Shown in pieces: positions 37,580-49,031 of a stretch of 64,000 bases of DNA. Where the stretch lies: the NCBI RefSeq assembly GCF_901933205.1, contig NC_044571.1, forward strand, positions 69,441,689 through 69,505,688, written 5' to 3'. Made by a program: the position numbers and the translations under genes. The notes beneath the pieces were generated by a model that made no database searches, was not told where the DNA came from, and saw nothing but the letters and a program-made list of their open reading frames with translations. Source of the stretch: Camarhynchus parvulus. Lineage: Eukaryota; Chordata; Aves; Passeriformes; Thraupidae. Each line of letters starts with the position of its first letter. Positions within the stretch are counted from its first letter, which is position 1.

Positions 37580-38955
37580 TGTTTTGCTTTTCAATTTTGT
37601 TGTAAAAAGTCTGCTTCTTGAAAGCTTTCCAGGCCAGAGATCAGGTTCCCCCTTTATAATAGGAGCTATTAATGCCTGAAATGGGCCACTCTAAAGAACC
37701 ACATGTCCGTTTCACATGGTTTGATAGCTCCAAGATTTTGCTCACTGTGCTTTTGGGACTTTTCTCAGTATTCTCTATAGTGAGATTTTTATTGTATTTT
37801 ACTCTTTTGTCTGGTTTTTGTGTTAGAAATTTTTCCCTTATTCATTGACCAGCAACTTTCTGTCACCCATCTTTGACTTTTCTTCTTACATCTGCATTAA
37901 AGCTGTCATTTACTTATGCTTTTTCCCCTCTCTCCATATTTGGCAGCAAAAGCCTTCATCAGCTTTTATCCCTTTTTGTTCACATTATGACATAACCTGC
38001 ACAAAGTGGCACAGCTCCCCAATTCTTGTATATAAAATTTGCAACATTTTTTGAGACGGGTCAATGCCCATTTTTTGGATCCTTTTCTTTATCTGAGTAC
38101 CGTGTTAAAACTTTTTGCAGATGTGAGCTATTCAGGAGCAGCCTGCGGCTGCATGCAGAGATGGGGAAAAGAAGAAAAGGCCTTCCTATTTTGTGATTGC
38201 CATAGTAACTCAAACATTGCAGGGTGTTTGTCGGTTTGGTAGGGCACAGCCAGGGAATTTTATTTCCTGTGCAATCAAGCCCTCTACTGGAGATCATGGC
38301 TTGTATGACACAGGGTTACAGAGAGGACAGTGGGCTTGTTAGGCCTGGGATTAAGCATTTCACTTTAAAATAATACCCATTTGTATCCATTTTGTTCAAC
38401 ATAACAACAGCTGCTGGCCTTGGGATGACAGGCTTGCCTTTTTAAGCAAAGTCTCGTATGACATTTATGAATGAGACAGACTCCATTCATTTTCACTTTG
38501 GATTCACACTGGTTATTTTTGGTTTTTTTGATTCTTCCTTTCTTTAGCCATGTGGTCATAGTCAACATTGTTCCTGCAATTACATTTGTGGTTTATGAGA
38601 GGGCAAATCTAGCCTTATTCAGGGTGTCAAACTGTCACTTTCATCTGGTGGGAAACAGGTTAAAAAAGAAAGGAGAAAGAAGTGAAGAAAGCATTTTATG
38701 TCAGTTTGGTGGAAGATTTTTATTAAACCAATGATACAGAGAAAGAAACCTTTAGGTGTAGGAGATTTTCTTGAGATCTCTACAGGAACTGGAGACTGCA
38801 GGCAGAAAAGGTTTCTGCCTCTTTTCTGGGTCCTCAGAAGGACTTGGTGCTCCAAGAACTTCCCAGACTGTGACAGACACCACTACTCCCCGCATGCTGT
38901 GCTTTGCATGCACCCACCCATGCCACTCTTTACACCATATCAGACCATTAGAAAA
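37580..38955. other. Intergenic DNA, nothing recognised
   Basis: No gene or repeat family was recognised before the polypyrimidine tract. Confidence 0.45.
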
Positions 38956-38957
38956 GC

Positions 38958-39060
38958 TCTCACCCTCCTCCCCTCCTCTCTTCCCTTCCTCCCCTCCCTC
39001 TTACTCACCTCCCTTCCCTCCCTCCCCTTTTCCCTCTCTCCCCTCTCCCTCCCTCCCCCA
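38958..39060 (+). repeat. Polypyrimidine/polypurine tract, about 100 bp
   Basis: About 100 bases are almost entirely C and T (CCCT, CCTT and CTCC units) on the plus strand, with only a few purine interruptions. Such tracts can form triplex (H-DNA) structures. The serine/proline/leucine frames across it are low-complexity artefacts. Confidence 0.85.
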
Positions 39061-39069
39061 TAGTGAGCT

Positions 39070-40225
39070 TCAAATTTTTTATTCCTGAATCATAAGAGAG
39101 GTTCCAAACTAAGTAGGACCACAAAGTTTCCTTCAGTGCTGGTGACTGAGGAAACAAAGAGGAAAACCACTTTGATCAGACACCAGAGGGGCTACAGTCT
39201 CACCTAGACAGATTAAGTACTTGCTTGAGCTGATGTAGAATGAATAACAAAAAAGAGTGTACATTAAGATGATGGAGTGGCTGATCTTCTTCAGCCTCTA
39301 TTTTCCATGAACTACCTGCTTTCAGATTGACAAATTGAAGACTAATATTCAGCTATTCCCCTGAAGTAAACAGGATTGTAGCCCATTGCTACTTCTTTAA
39401 ATATGCTTAAAAACCTGGATCCAGATCCCTCAGTCCACAGTACCTTCGAAGCCTGAACACGCACATTGCCCATTAACCCACAGAAAACCTTCCTCAAGGC
39501 CAGCTTTCCTCTGCATCAGTCTGCTCCATTTTCTGCACTGAGGTGGCAAAGTTAATGTGGGGATTCCTGAAGAGGCTGCCCAATATGTGCACCCCTCCTG
39601 ATGTGCTGCCCGCCTGGTGAATGGGCTGGGTGGGGCTGCAGTCCAGGACCTGCCCTCTGAGTGCCCACCACAGCGGCACAGACCTATAGTGTAACCACCT
39701 ATAACTAATCACACACAATAAGGCAGAACATCTTGGACTGAGAGCAAGATCCATCTATACTACAACCTCAATTATGCCCTGAGATCAATCCAGTGATCTC
39801 AAAAAGGCTCATATGCATATCTTCCTTCCCAGAGGAAGACTTTCTTCATTAGTATAAAGCTGTCTGCATTCTGTGCTCTTGTGGCCTCTCTATTTTGCCA
39901 ATAAATCAAATTTCCCGTTTCATCTCTTTCTTCCTCCAAGCCAAAGAAACAATCCCATTGGGAGAACCACCATCAGCAAAACAAACATCTTTGTGCTAGC
40001 ATAATTGATGATCATAATATTCTTGAAGTATTTTCCCATTTCCACTACAAGAAATTCTTCCTGTCCTATTACAGCAGGTACAAAAATATCAGGGAGTTGG
40101 CATGCTTCTATGGTGCCCATTATCTACAACAGTAAAATCACTCACACTGTTGCCAGTAAGGAGTTGGACCAATAACAAATCCTCACAGTGTTATGCTTGG
40201 AGATACTCATAACTTTTGGAGATAC
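39070..40225. other. Intergenic DNA with one exon-like ORF
   Basis: A minus-strand frame at 39920-40120 encodes 66 residues ending in a hydrophobic segment and a basic GGRKR tail. It is preceded by a plausible acceptor (TTACTGTTGTAG at 40124). It matches no family I recognise and is discussed as a finding rather than called a gene. Confidence 0.35.
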
Positions 40226-40228
40226 TCA

Positions 40229-40343
40229 GAAGTCTTCTGGACGTGGTCCTGGTCAACGAGCTTTAGGTGGCCCTGCTTGAGGAGGTGGTTTGGACCAAGT
40301 GACCTCCAGAGATGCCTTCCAACTTCACCTCCTCTGTGATGCT
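40229..40343 (+). mobile_element. CR1 LINE 3' fragment, sense orientation
   Basis: This resembles the CR1 3' end: 'cttctggacgtggtcctgg', 'ggtggccctgcttgagga', 'ggtttggaccaagtgacctcc', 'agatgccttccaac', ending in a CTCTGTGATG-type tail. It is about 115 bases, 5'-truncated and diverged. Confidence 0.75.
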
Positions 40344-40349
40344 AGGTTG

Positions 40350-41725
40350 AAAGCTGAGTGTTACAATAATGCAAAAAAACTCTTATGATATTGATCAACT
40401 AATATAAACAGCCTTCAGAAAGGAAAGGTAGCAAAAATAAGCAAAGGATATTGAACTTTAAGGATAAAATAGACTACAAAATAGCTTCACTTCAAACTTG
40501 CACCAGCATAAATTCACAGAAACTATTTGGTTTATGGATTTGCACAGATAAAAAAAAGGAATCCAGACCAAGTCTCGTAGTTCTGAAATAGGGTGTCTTA
40601 AAGGTAAGTTAAGTACAACAATACATGGAAAACCATTGTTGTGGAAAACTTCACTTGGAAACCATTTCACACCTTGCCTACTTACATTATTTGCAGAAGA
40701 ATTTAACTGCTTTCTTTTTCCCCAAAAGACACTTAATTTATAAGCTTTTACAAGCAACTCAGAATATTGTATCTTTATTCAGTTGTTTCCATCATGGTCA
40801 GACCTATAAACACAGCTCTGGTTTGGTGGGATCATGGTCTTTTCTTGCAAGTGAGCTGTGACTCACTGGGAAAAAACTTTGCCTTTCTTACAGCATAGGA
40901 CTTAGGATGGTAGAGGTACATGTTTGCCTTTAGGTTAGAAATATTAAACTTCAGGGAGTGGTGACCTCTGAAATAGAGAGGTTATATGCCTTTTATATGA
41001 ATTCCCAAATTTACTCTCCCAGATTTACTCTCCCAAATTTACTACATAAAATACTTACTCAATTCCAGAACTAAATGATAGGAAAATCTTACTGAAATAG
41101 CACAACACATGGTATAATCTGGTTCTAGGAAGAACACTGATGTCTCAGAGCTTGTTTGCAAGGTGTGCACATCTTTCTCACTACAGTTGTCACATTAAGA
41201 TTGTTATGTAACAGCTAAAATACACCTCTGAACTGGGAAAATCAGTAGACTGCTATTGTAACTCAGATATTTTGAGCCTAGTAGAGCTTAGAAGCTACTT
41301 CCATGTTTTTATCCTTTGCAGAGAAAAGCTTGCTGAGGGATTTAACTAAACCTCAGTACAATTCTTCTCTGTGTTATTGCTTCACCAAGTACTTTAACAT
41401 GATATAAGCACAATGAAAGCCAAATAAAACCTGCAGCCAACTCCTCCTCAGCAAGGTACACAGCGTACAGCTCCATTGCTGCTGCTGATAGAAAAGGATG
41501 CACAGAGCAGATGCCTAACGGCACAGGAGAGAGGAAAAGAGCCTGTGCTAGCCATGGCATGGCTGTAGTTGGCTCTGGCCCTGGAAGGGTTAAATGCTTT
41601 GTGGTGAGGTAGGACAAACTTCACTTAAACTCAATTCTGGGGCCAGTCCGATTGTTTTGACACCTGCACTATGTGAGGGATGGCATGGTCTCCTTTGTGG
41701 TGCATAATGACACATCTTCATTATT
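40350..41725. other. Intergenic DNA, minor repeat only
   Basis: No gene was recognised. It contains the small three-unit repeat at 41005-41044. Confidence 0.45.
41005..41044 (+). repeat. Short tandem repeat, about 16-bp unit
   Basis: Two full copies and one partial copy of a unit like ATTTACTCTCCCA are spaced 15-16 bases apart. Confidence 0.7.
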
Positions 41726-41729
41726 GTTC

Positions 41730-42330
41730 TAATACTCTGGAAAAAAAAATCCCTAATCTTTCTGTGGTACCAGTGACTGTAACAATGCCGGGACGTTTTA
41801 TTTTCCTCCTTGCTCTCTCTTTCCCTTAGCCTGCTATTGTTGCCATAGCCACGATGGTGCAGTACTGCTGGTTCGGGGAAGTTTCTGTACTGTACCGCCC
41901 TGAGCTTATTGTTTAAATCTGTATTATTCAACTGTTCTGAAGATTTACATTTTTAATGGCTCATTTATGTAATCCCATAAATAAAGTAGCAGAAAAGCAT
42001 CCCACACAAATGAGTGAATTGGGGTTTGAAAAAAGCTGCTGAAGCAGGTCACTCAGGGTCTCAGCTGCGGGGCCTTGATTGGTATCAGCGATATAACCAC
42101 TGTGGCAATGGACTTAAGACCACCCAGTCAGCCCCAAAATGGTGCATTACCAGGGAATAGTGGAATAGTGCTATAGTTCAATCTCCCCTATTTAACAGGG
42201 AGCAGAGTTCTGCTGCAAAAACCATTTCAGCCTCAGGCTCATTTACCTTATAGCTTTGACAGCTGCACCTCTCCCGCCTTAAAGTTTAGATGATTAGCTT
42301 TTCCCTCCTTGCAGCTGATGGCGATACTTT
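41730..42330. promoter_or_regulatory. Possible conserved element
   Basis: Repeat-free DNA of mixed composition containing homeodomain/CDX-type cores (TTTATG, CATAAATAAAG, TTAATGG) next to E-box and GATA-like motifs. It resembles conserved non-coding DNA to the eye. It is inference without alignment. Confidence 0.22.
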
Positions 42331-42339
42331 TTTTTTTTT

Positions 42340-45300
42340 TCTTGGCCAGTATATTCCTGAAGGCTGATAAATTCCCTCTGAAGAGCCTGTGAATTCAAGC
42401 ACCTGTCTGAAGAATTTGTTTTACAAACTGAGCACTGAGATAGAGATACATTCTAACAAGTCTAAGCTTCTGCCCAGTGCTCCCCTTGCTGGCTCCCTCC
42501 CCACACACAAATCCTTCATGAACTGTAAACCCTCTGAGCAGGGCAAATCTATTTAATTAGTTGTGCTAATAAAAAGATGGGGACAATATTTTGTTTCCAG
42601 TCAGTTCTCACCCTTGAAAGTTGATTTTTGGTTGTTAACTCATAGAGCAGCCTCGGGGCTGCTGTGCATTTGGGGTACTCTGCATTTGGGGCACCCACTG
42701 CAGCTCCCAAAGCAGCTCTCCAGGACGGGTACCAGCAGCCGGCTGTGTGGCCGGCACCTCGCACCCTTACGCTACTGGGCTGAGTTAGTAGGAGAAACCC
42801 ACCTAACCCCAGGCTTGTGACCCTGGCACAGCTTTGGGTGCACCAAAGCCCCACCCCAGAGGGTGCCAGGCTCAGCGTGCGCAGCTTGCCTGGGGCTGCC
42901 AGGCAGATGTGAGGCGGCATTCCTGGGGCTGAAGGATGAACTGATGTCACTGCAGAGAGCTGGTCCTCAGCACATGCCCTCATCGGGGGACAGCCTGGGC
43001 TTCAGGGGAGCTCGCACCACAGCAAGACCGGGTAGCTGGGGCAGGGGGACAAGCCTGACAAACGGTCATGCGACTGGCACTCCTTGTCACCCCAAGAGCT
43101 CTCCTGGGGACCCCAGCTGGCACAACACATTTGGATAGCTCTCCTATCCCCTCCAGGTGGACACCCCTACATCCACAGCAGGGAAGCTTTGCAGAGGCAT
43201 GAGCTGAGACCCTGCCACAGGGAGCACCTACCCCTAGGGCCTGCCACTGCCCACCTCCCAGATGGGACTGACAGGTAACAGTGGGCAGCATCCTTCCCCC
43301 GGCAGCCAGGCCCTGTCCTCACCATGCTGCTCATACACATTCCCTCCTCCAGGAGAGCTGTGGGAGTGCACGGCTGTGAACACAATGCCATCCATCCTCC
43401 TGGCTCTTCCCAGGGCATTCGGGACAAGTGCCAGCTGAGGTACTGGCTGGAGGACAGACAAGCACACACAGAGCTGCAGTGACATGACCTTGTCTCCAGC
43501 ACCTGCAATACCTGGCCTGTTGAGACACACCAACACTTCCCTCCACAAGCACAAGCATTCCAAATGCAAAGAACAAGGTGTTTTCCCCAATTCCACAGCA
43601 AAGCAGCTCTTCACAGAGGTGTATGCCTGCAGGAAGCTCTGCTGGCAGATATACTGCAGCAATCCACAGGCGAGGGGCAGACAGACAATAGCCCTTCTTC
43701 AGTTTACCTGCTGGATCTTGCTCTGCCTGGCTGCATGGAGCGGAGTCAAAGGAAGCTGCTCGAAGGCAGGGAGCAGGCAGCAACACAAAGGCAGGGAGAA
43801 TACCAGCCAGCCCAAAGGAACAGTGGGGAAGCTGGTAATTGGGCCATGTGTGTTTGGCTTTCGCCAGGCTAGCAGGTTTGTTTTTCCCAGGCTGGAGCCT
43901 AGACTGAAAGAGACACGAAATTATTAAAGAACTCAACCTAGAAAGGATAACAAAAAGGAAAAAATGTTAGCAGCAACGGCTGGAGGTGAATCTCAAGTAA
44001 CAGGAGTGCAGTGGGGGCTCACCATTCCTTTCCAAGGGCACAGATGTCTGGAAAAATATTTTCAATGGGCAAAGAAAAATGAAGCTTAGATAAAATTCAT
44101 TCCAGTTGACTTTTATTGCTAGTTTAACTCACTTCTTAGCTGGGAGTTTACTCCCGCTACAGAAAGGTAGAGCTGTGCCTTCCTGGTCCCTTTCTTGTCA
44201 CAAGAAATTTCCTGCAGAGATCCAAGTCTAAATGAGACCTGTTGATGAGGCAGATGCAGAGGCACCCTCAGGGATTCCCCCACAGTGGGGCTGATCCTCA
44301 GTCCTTCTGCCAGGCAGACATTGCAAGGACCTGTACCTCTACCTGCAGGTCTGCAGCACTTCTGGCAGGCAGGATGTGTGCAGGAGCTCAGTGCAGCAGA
44401 ACTTTCCTGATTCACACCAGCTGCAAGTTTACTCTTTGACACAGCACCAGCCACTTCCCTAGGAGCCTGGGCTTTCTCACAGATTTATTTAACTACACTG
44501 ACTCAGGTGCTGGCCATGAAGGTGGTCTTTCCAGTAGCCATGCCCCACACAGCATCTTGCTAGAGTCCTCAGGGAGGGAGGTGGAGAGCCAGAACACGGG
44601 AAACTTCACCTTCCTCTCCTTGGGGCATCCCCCAACTTAGTAAATGGACACTAGGAGAGAAAGAAGGGGGTAACACTCGAACTGTTCTAGACAAAACATA
44701 TTCTGTTCTCCAGGGACTTAGCAAGTACCTTCGCTGTACGGAAGGGTTCAGAGAGGTACTGACCATGCAGCACTGCCTGGAGGAGCAATGGCAGGTAGAG
44801 AAAACTGCATTTGAATATAACATACAGAATCAAGACAAGGTAACAGCTATGTAGGGCCTTGGTTTTCTTTCATGTGTTATACTTGTTTCTTAATACTATT
44901 ATTATTTAACTTAAACAACAGTTCATTACTAGCAACTGTCAGTTGTTGCTGGTCTTGACGGATTAGTTGCTTGCTGGCATTCTTCTTTGAGAAATTTTAA
45001 ATGACAAGCATTAGGCAAACTTTCATCCCTCATGCGGTTCTTTAAGAGACACATGCAATTCTTTACCAGGAAAAGCTGGAGAATTCAGAGTCTCAAGCAG
45101 AGCAGAATGCCCACTCGAGTTTCCCAAAACCAGACTTTGGTTGTAGTTACACAACTGATATTGAGATGAGTGGTCATATTGCTGCTGCAGCACCTTCTGC
45201 AGGCAAAAATTTTAAGGCTTTCTTTTAATCGGAGCTATGTTCTCTTTAACATTTACTCTTGATTATTTCCTATTGACAGTCACTAAAACAAAGCATATAT

Positions 45301-46515
45301 TAATGCAGACAGGAGTTTCATTCATAGATGGTGAGCTACAACAGGATTATTTGCAAGTGCAAAGATCACTCACATGAATAAAGATTTGGTGGATCAGCGA
45401 CTCCACTGGTAAAATGACTAAAATCCTTCTTCAAACACAATCCAGATATGTTTTCTTGCTACTTATCCAAACAAGTCTGCTTTTGTGTTGTTCCAGCTTA
45501 ATTAACTGAAGGCACATAATTATTAGTGAGAGCTTCAACAGGACAGGAGAGGAAACATGCTTCTTGGTGATCAACTTGCAGCCACAACAAAAAAGAACCC
45601 AAACCAGCTCTGTGCAGGAAAAGCAACCCCCTCCTGCTACATTATTCCATTGATCTACAAACATTTACATCTCCTTTGTTAACTAGTTTTCTGTAGAAAT
45701 TTCATGATCACTAAGGAAAACTCTTTCAACTGCACCTCAAGAAACTTCTGGTTTAGAGTGATGCAGTCTAAAAAAGAGACTGTGTTTTTGCCCTTAAGTT
45801 GTGTTATACATGAAATCTGTCAGGCTTTTCTCGGACATTCAAGATTCATTGTAAATAATTCAAAATGGATTTACAAAAGAGAAGAGGCTGTACAATGAAT
45901 GCAAGAACTGCATGTTACTATCTCTCTGACAGCCAAAACTAACAAAAGCATTTCATGAAGGCTATGTAAAATGTTTTCTCCTCTTTCGCATTGTTCTGTG
46001 ATCTACATTCAGTACCAGATTGATGAAAATCAACATTTGAAGGATTTCTATCTAAGATAATAATAAAATCTAAAGAACAAATTGTTGTGGCTATGGAAAG
46101 AGAATAGTCTCACCTGAATAAACTTTATCCACATAATGTGCACTGAAACTGAACACAGACAACACTGGTAGCTCACAGATTAACAAGGAACACCTGTGAA
46201 GTACTGCTGCAGCAACACTAAGGTAAGGTGCATTCCCTTCCCATGGCAGAAACTAGGGAAGCTGAGACCAAGAACATACTATTTATTTACATATTTATTT
46301 AGGACAAGGCGCTTTTACAAGTGACAAGTGCACAGCACTTAGCAACACATTTGGAAAAGTCATGTACAAGTCTTAATTTTCAGGGTTAAATCCTATCTTT
46401 AGGTTGCCTTATAAACATGATGCTGGGGCTGCACAACATGAGCAACTGCAGACAGTTGCAAAATACAGTTTTGCAAAATACAAAACTGGCTTTGTGCATC
46501 CAAATTCTTATTAAA
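42340..46515. other. Intergenic DNA, locally GC-richer at 42.6-43.5 kb
   Basis: The 42.6-43.5 kb part is GC-richer and has overlapping 80-200 codon frames on both strands. None carries a recognisable domain. No repeat family or promoter was recognised. Confidence 0.45.
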
Positions 46516-46523
46516 AAATCACT

Positions 46524-46562
46524 GTGCTCCCTTCCAAGTTTACCCATCCTGTGATTCTATAA
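46524..46562 (+). mobile_element. Possible CR1 3' tail remnant
   Basis: About 40 bases resemble the extreme CR1 3' end: 'cccttccaa' followed by 'cctgtgattctata'. Only the terminal part is present and chance similarity cannot be excluded. Confidence 0.35.
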
Positions 46563-46854
46563 AGAGTTGCCTGAAGAACAGTTAATGAGTAGTGGGGGAT
46601 TTTCTTTATTAAGTACACTTACAAAAGCATTAAAAGACAGAATTAACCAATGCAAGATTAATAATTTGTGTGTATTCTGTAAGGCAAAAAAATGTGGAAT
46701 TGAATCTGAACCGACTATCACTATCGCTGATGAAAAGCTTTCTCCAGTTATCAGTGCAGGTCACGTCAGATCCTTTAGCTGAGCATTTCCAGTATGTAAG
46801 CATTATCAGCAATCTAGACTAATTTTGAGAGCATGCTCTAATCAGTGTCCCTAC

Positions 46855-47076
46855 CTGAAAGCCTGGCATAAATTAATATAGCATCAACAACAGCCCTTAT
46901 CCCAAAGTGGTGTTTGAAGGCCTGTGAGTTGAAATCTCTCAGGACAGCACATACCAGCACAAGCCAGACCAGCAAGAATTCACAAAAAATTGTTCTGTGG
47001 AACATCTCCAGTCCAAATTCTGACCAATGGTGAGATGAATTCTCTGCTTCAAAGTCACATCCATTCAGCAGTGTCA
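46855..47076 (-). other. Exon-like segment with a membrane-helix frame
   Basis: This minus-strand segment is bounded by a moderate acceptor (TTCTGCTGCAG) and a good donor (TTTCAG followed by GTAGGG). The 222 bases are open in one frame and include a strongly hydrophobic stretch (CEFLLVWLVLVCAVL) flanked by charged residues. I do not recognise a family. It lies about 0.5 kb downstream of the CpG-linked donor at 47585, so it could be an internal exon of that transcript. An overlapping frame (47055-47585) with another hydrophobic stretch ends just inside it, so the two cannot both be read without a frame change. Confidence 0.25.
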
Positions 47077-47479
47077 CTGCAGCAGAACTCAGCCAGTGTT
47101 ATAGCTGCTGTCCTTCCAAAAAGGATTATTAAGGAGTGCACAACAGTGATTGTACTCAGCAAAATAAGGACTGCAAATACTATCTGTTTATTTACACTGA
47201 AGACAGTCCTTATATTCTCCAAAGATTCTACCTTTTCATTGATCCCACTTAAATAATTGTAAATTTTCTGAAAGACTAAGAGTTCTATTTTAGTGCTGTG
47301 TGTCTTGCAGGGAAATAGAGGACCTGCACATAACTCCTCAGGGGAAATGTCCAAGTATCCCACTTCGTTGGATATGCTGACCCTGCCAGTCTCCAGAGGG
47401 CTCAGCGCCAGTATTTCTACCTTCCCGCTACTCAGAAGAGCAATTCCCAGTTCATGCACCAGACTCCAGCAGAGCAGCC

Positions 47480-47645
47480 CCCGCTTTGTCCCTCCGGGGC
47501 GGCAGCGACAGGAGCGCCGGAGAGGCAGGTGCTGCCGCGGCGGGGCGCGCACTCGCCTATAGGTGGCGCTCTTGCTCTGACTCACCGCGGACGGGCCGCG
47601 GAGCCCCGGAGCCCCCGTCCCGCACAGAGGCGCATCTCAGTAAGA
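47480..47645 (-). promoter_or_regulatory. Isolated CpG-rich patch with first-exon-like donor
   Basis: About 165 bases of dense CpG sequence stand alone in AT-rich DNA, 1.1 kb downstream of the POLR1D stop codon. On the minus strand it contains a consensus splice donor (CCGCG followed by GTGAGTCAG) at 47585. CpG island plus donor is the usual look of a housekeeping-type first exon, here for a minus-strand transcript heading towards GSX1. No product is identified. It could be an alternative POLR1D promoter, a non-coding RNA or an unannotated gene. Confidence 0.45.
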
Positions 47646-47697
47646 AACCCATTAAATGCATTAATTCCGCAGGGCACTTTCAACGAACGCTTTCGAT

Positions 47698-47703
47698 TTT
47701 ATT
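47698..47703 (-). terminator. POLR1D: Distal polyA signal candidate for POLR1D
   Basis: AATAAA on the minus strand about 1.05 kb past the POLR1D stop, immediately before the isolated CpG patch. A more proximal hexamer lies at 48112-48117. Confidence 0.35.
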
Positions 47704-48111
47704 GTCAACACACTCAAAAACAAACCTCTGTTGAAAACAATTATTTCTGAGAACAGTAAAATACAAAATATTTCACGTAGAAGTTTGTTAGTGTAACACA
47801 AACAGAAGTGAGACACAGAAGATGCCAATGGGTATCATTTGTGCTCATGGCAACAAGTTTAAGAACTGTACCACTACAGAATTGCCACACAGGCTTGGAA
47901 AGTGAGCATTTGACAGTTTAAGCATCACCTCTGTATTTCTAGTATTACATATTTACTTGGAAACTTTCTAGCAGTAGACAGAAAAGATGAAAATTTTGTC
48001 TTCAGGGTTTGTTTTAAAAGCACCATGACTACAGACTGTTCCAACTAGTTCCTTACAGAGGGAAGTCTAAACAGAGACAATTATTGCAGTTACAGCTTTT
48101 TAGGGGTAATG

Positions 48112-48117
48112 TTTATT
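48112..48117 (-). terminator. POLR1D: PolyA signal candidate for POLR1D
   Basis: AATAAA on the minus strand about 630 bases downstream of the POLR1D stop codon (48749-48751). It is one of several hexamers in the AT-rich 3' region and gives a 3' UTR of about 0.65 kb if used. Confidence 0.4.
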
Positions 48118-48748
48118 GTTATCTATGACAGGTTTGTGAATATACATTAACAAGCAAAATCAGTATTTCCCGGCAGTCCCTCTTGGAAAGCAAAACCAGC
48201 ATTGCCCAATTTTAATTTGTCCTTTTTATATTAAAGACAGCAATCTCTTATATTCTATACAAAATGCATATGCTTGGCCAGGCACTGACCAGCTTTCTCT
48301 TCTTCTAGACTCTAACCCAAATAAGCAAAACTTCTTCATTGGTTAGCAGCAAAGAAGTTCTGTAAACTTCACACAATAAATAGAATTCTGCTTGATTTAA
48401 ATTTATTTCCAAAAGAGTGACATGACTAAATGATTTGTATTAGACAGTGACACATGTATCACACTCCATCACCAAGACTCTAGGCTTAGTCAGAAGGGGA
48501 AGAGGAACAGAGTAAAGGGAATGTCTGTTCTAAAACAACTCAAAGTTTTATGCTGTACTTTGCTTTTCTCTTAAAGGTCCCAAAGAAAAGTTTCTAAAGC
48601 TACCTCAAGGTTACTTCTCACACAGGCAACTTGGTTCAAAACTCAAGTTTGAACATCAACTCTTCTTGAAAAACTGAGACACCTCTGCTTTCCTATACTC
48701 AATGACATTCCTGACTTGTAACAACACATACTTGTCACTCTCCTCTCC

Positions 48749-49031
48749 TCATCGCTTGCTTGACCGCTTTTCATGTTTATCCTTTGTGTGCTGGTTCCTG
48801 CTTTGGTGCCTTGGAGGAGAGTAGCTGACTCTCCTTCTGGATTGAAAGCTGGGTGTATATGGGTGAATTCTGCGTTTCTTTGGTTTTTCTTCCTTCCTGC
48901 TTTTGTTTGGCTCAGACTCCTTATCTTCCTTTTGCTCACGCTCTTGGTCTTGTTCTTTTTGAGATGGCAACGTGTTTTTGATGGTATTAATAAGAAATCT
49001 TTTATTTGTACCAGCAAGAGGACATTTCAAC
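48749..49031 (-). CDS. POLR1D: POLR1D (isoform 2 type) terminal coding exon 3
   Basis: Last coding exon of the short basic POLR1D product, residues 34-127. The acceptor TTTACAG ends at 49032. The exon's first base completes a Trp codon left open by exon 2, and translation runs to TGA at 48749-48751. The start, KCPLAGTNKRFLINTIKNTL, is nearly identical to human POLR1D isoform 2. The C-terminal two thirds is lysine/arginine/glutamate-rich and looks disordered, with a conserved YSPPR motif and a basic end (EKRSSKR). The human protein is 122 residues and this one 127. It lacks the RPAC2 dimerisation fold, so it should not be annotated as the polymerase I/III subunit. Its molecular role is not established to my knowledge. 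Confidence 0.9.

Noticed and set aside
43331..43936. 201-codon minus-strand frame at 43.5 kb
   Set aside because: Several competing frames of similar length lie on both strands, with no domain or signal of selection visible.
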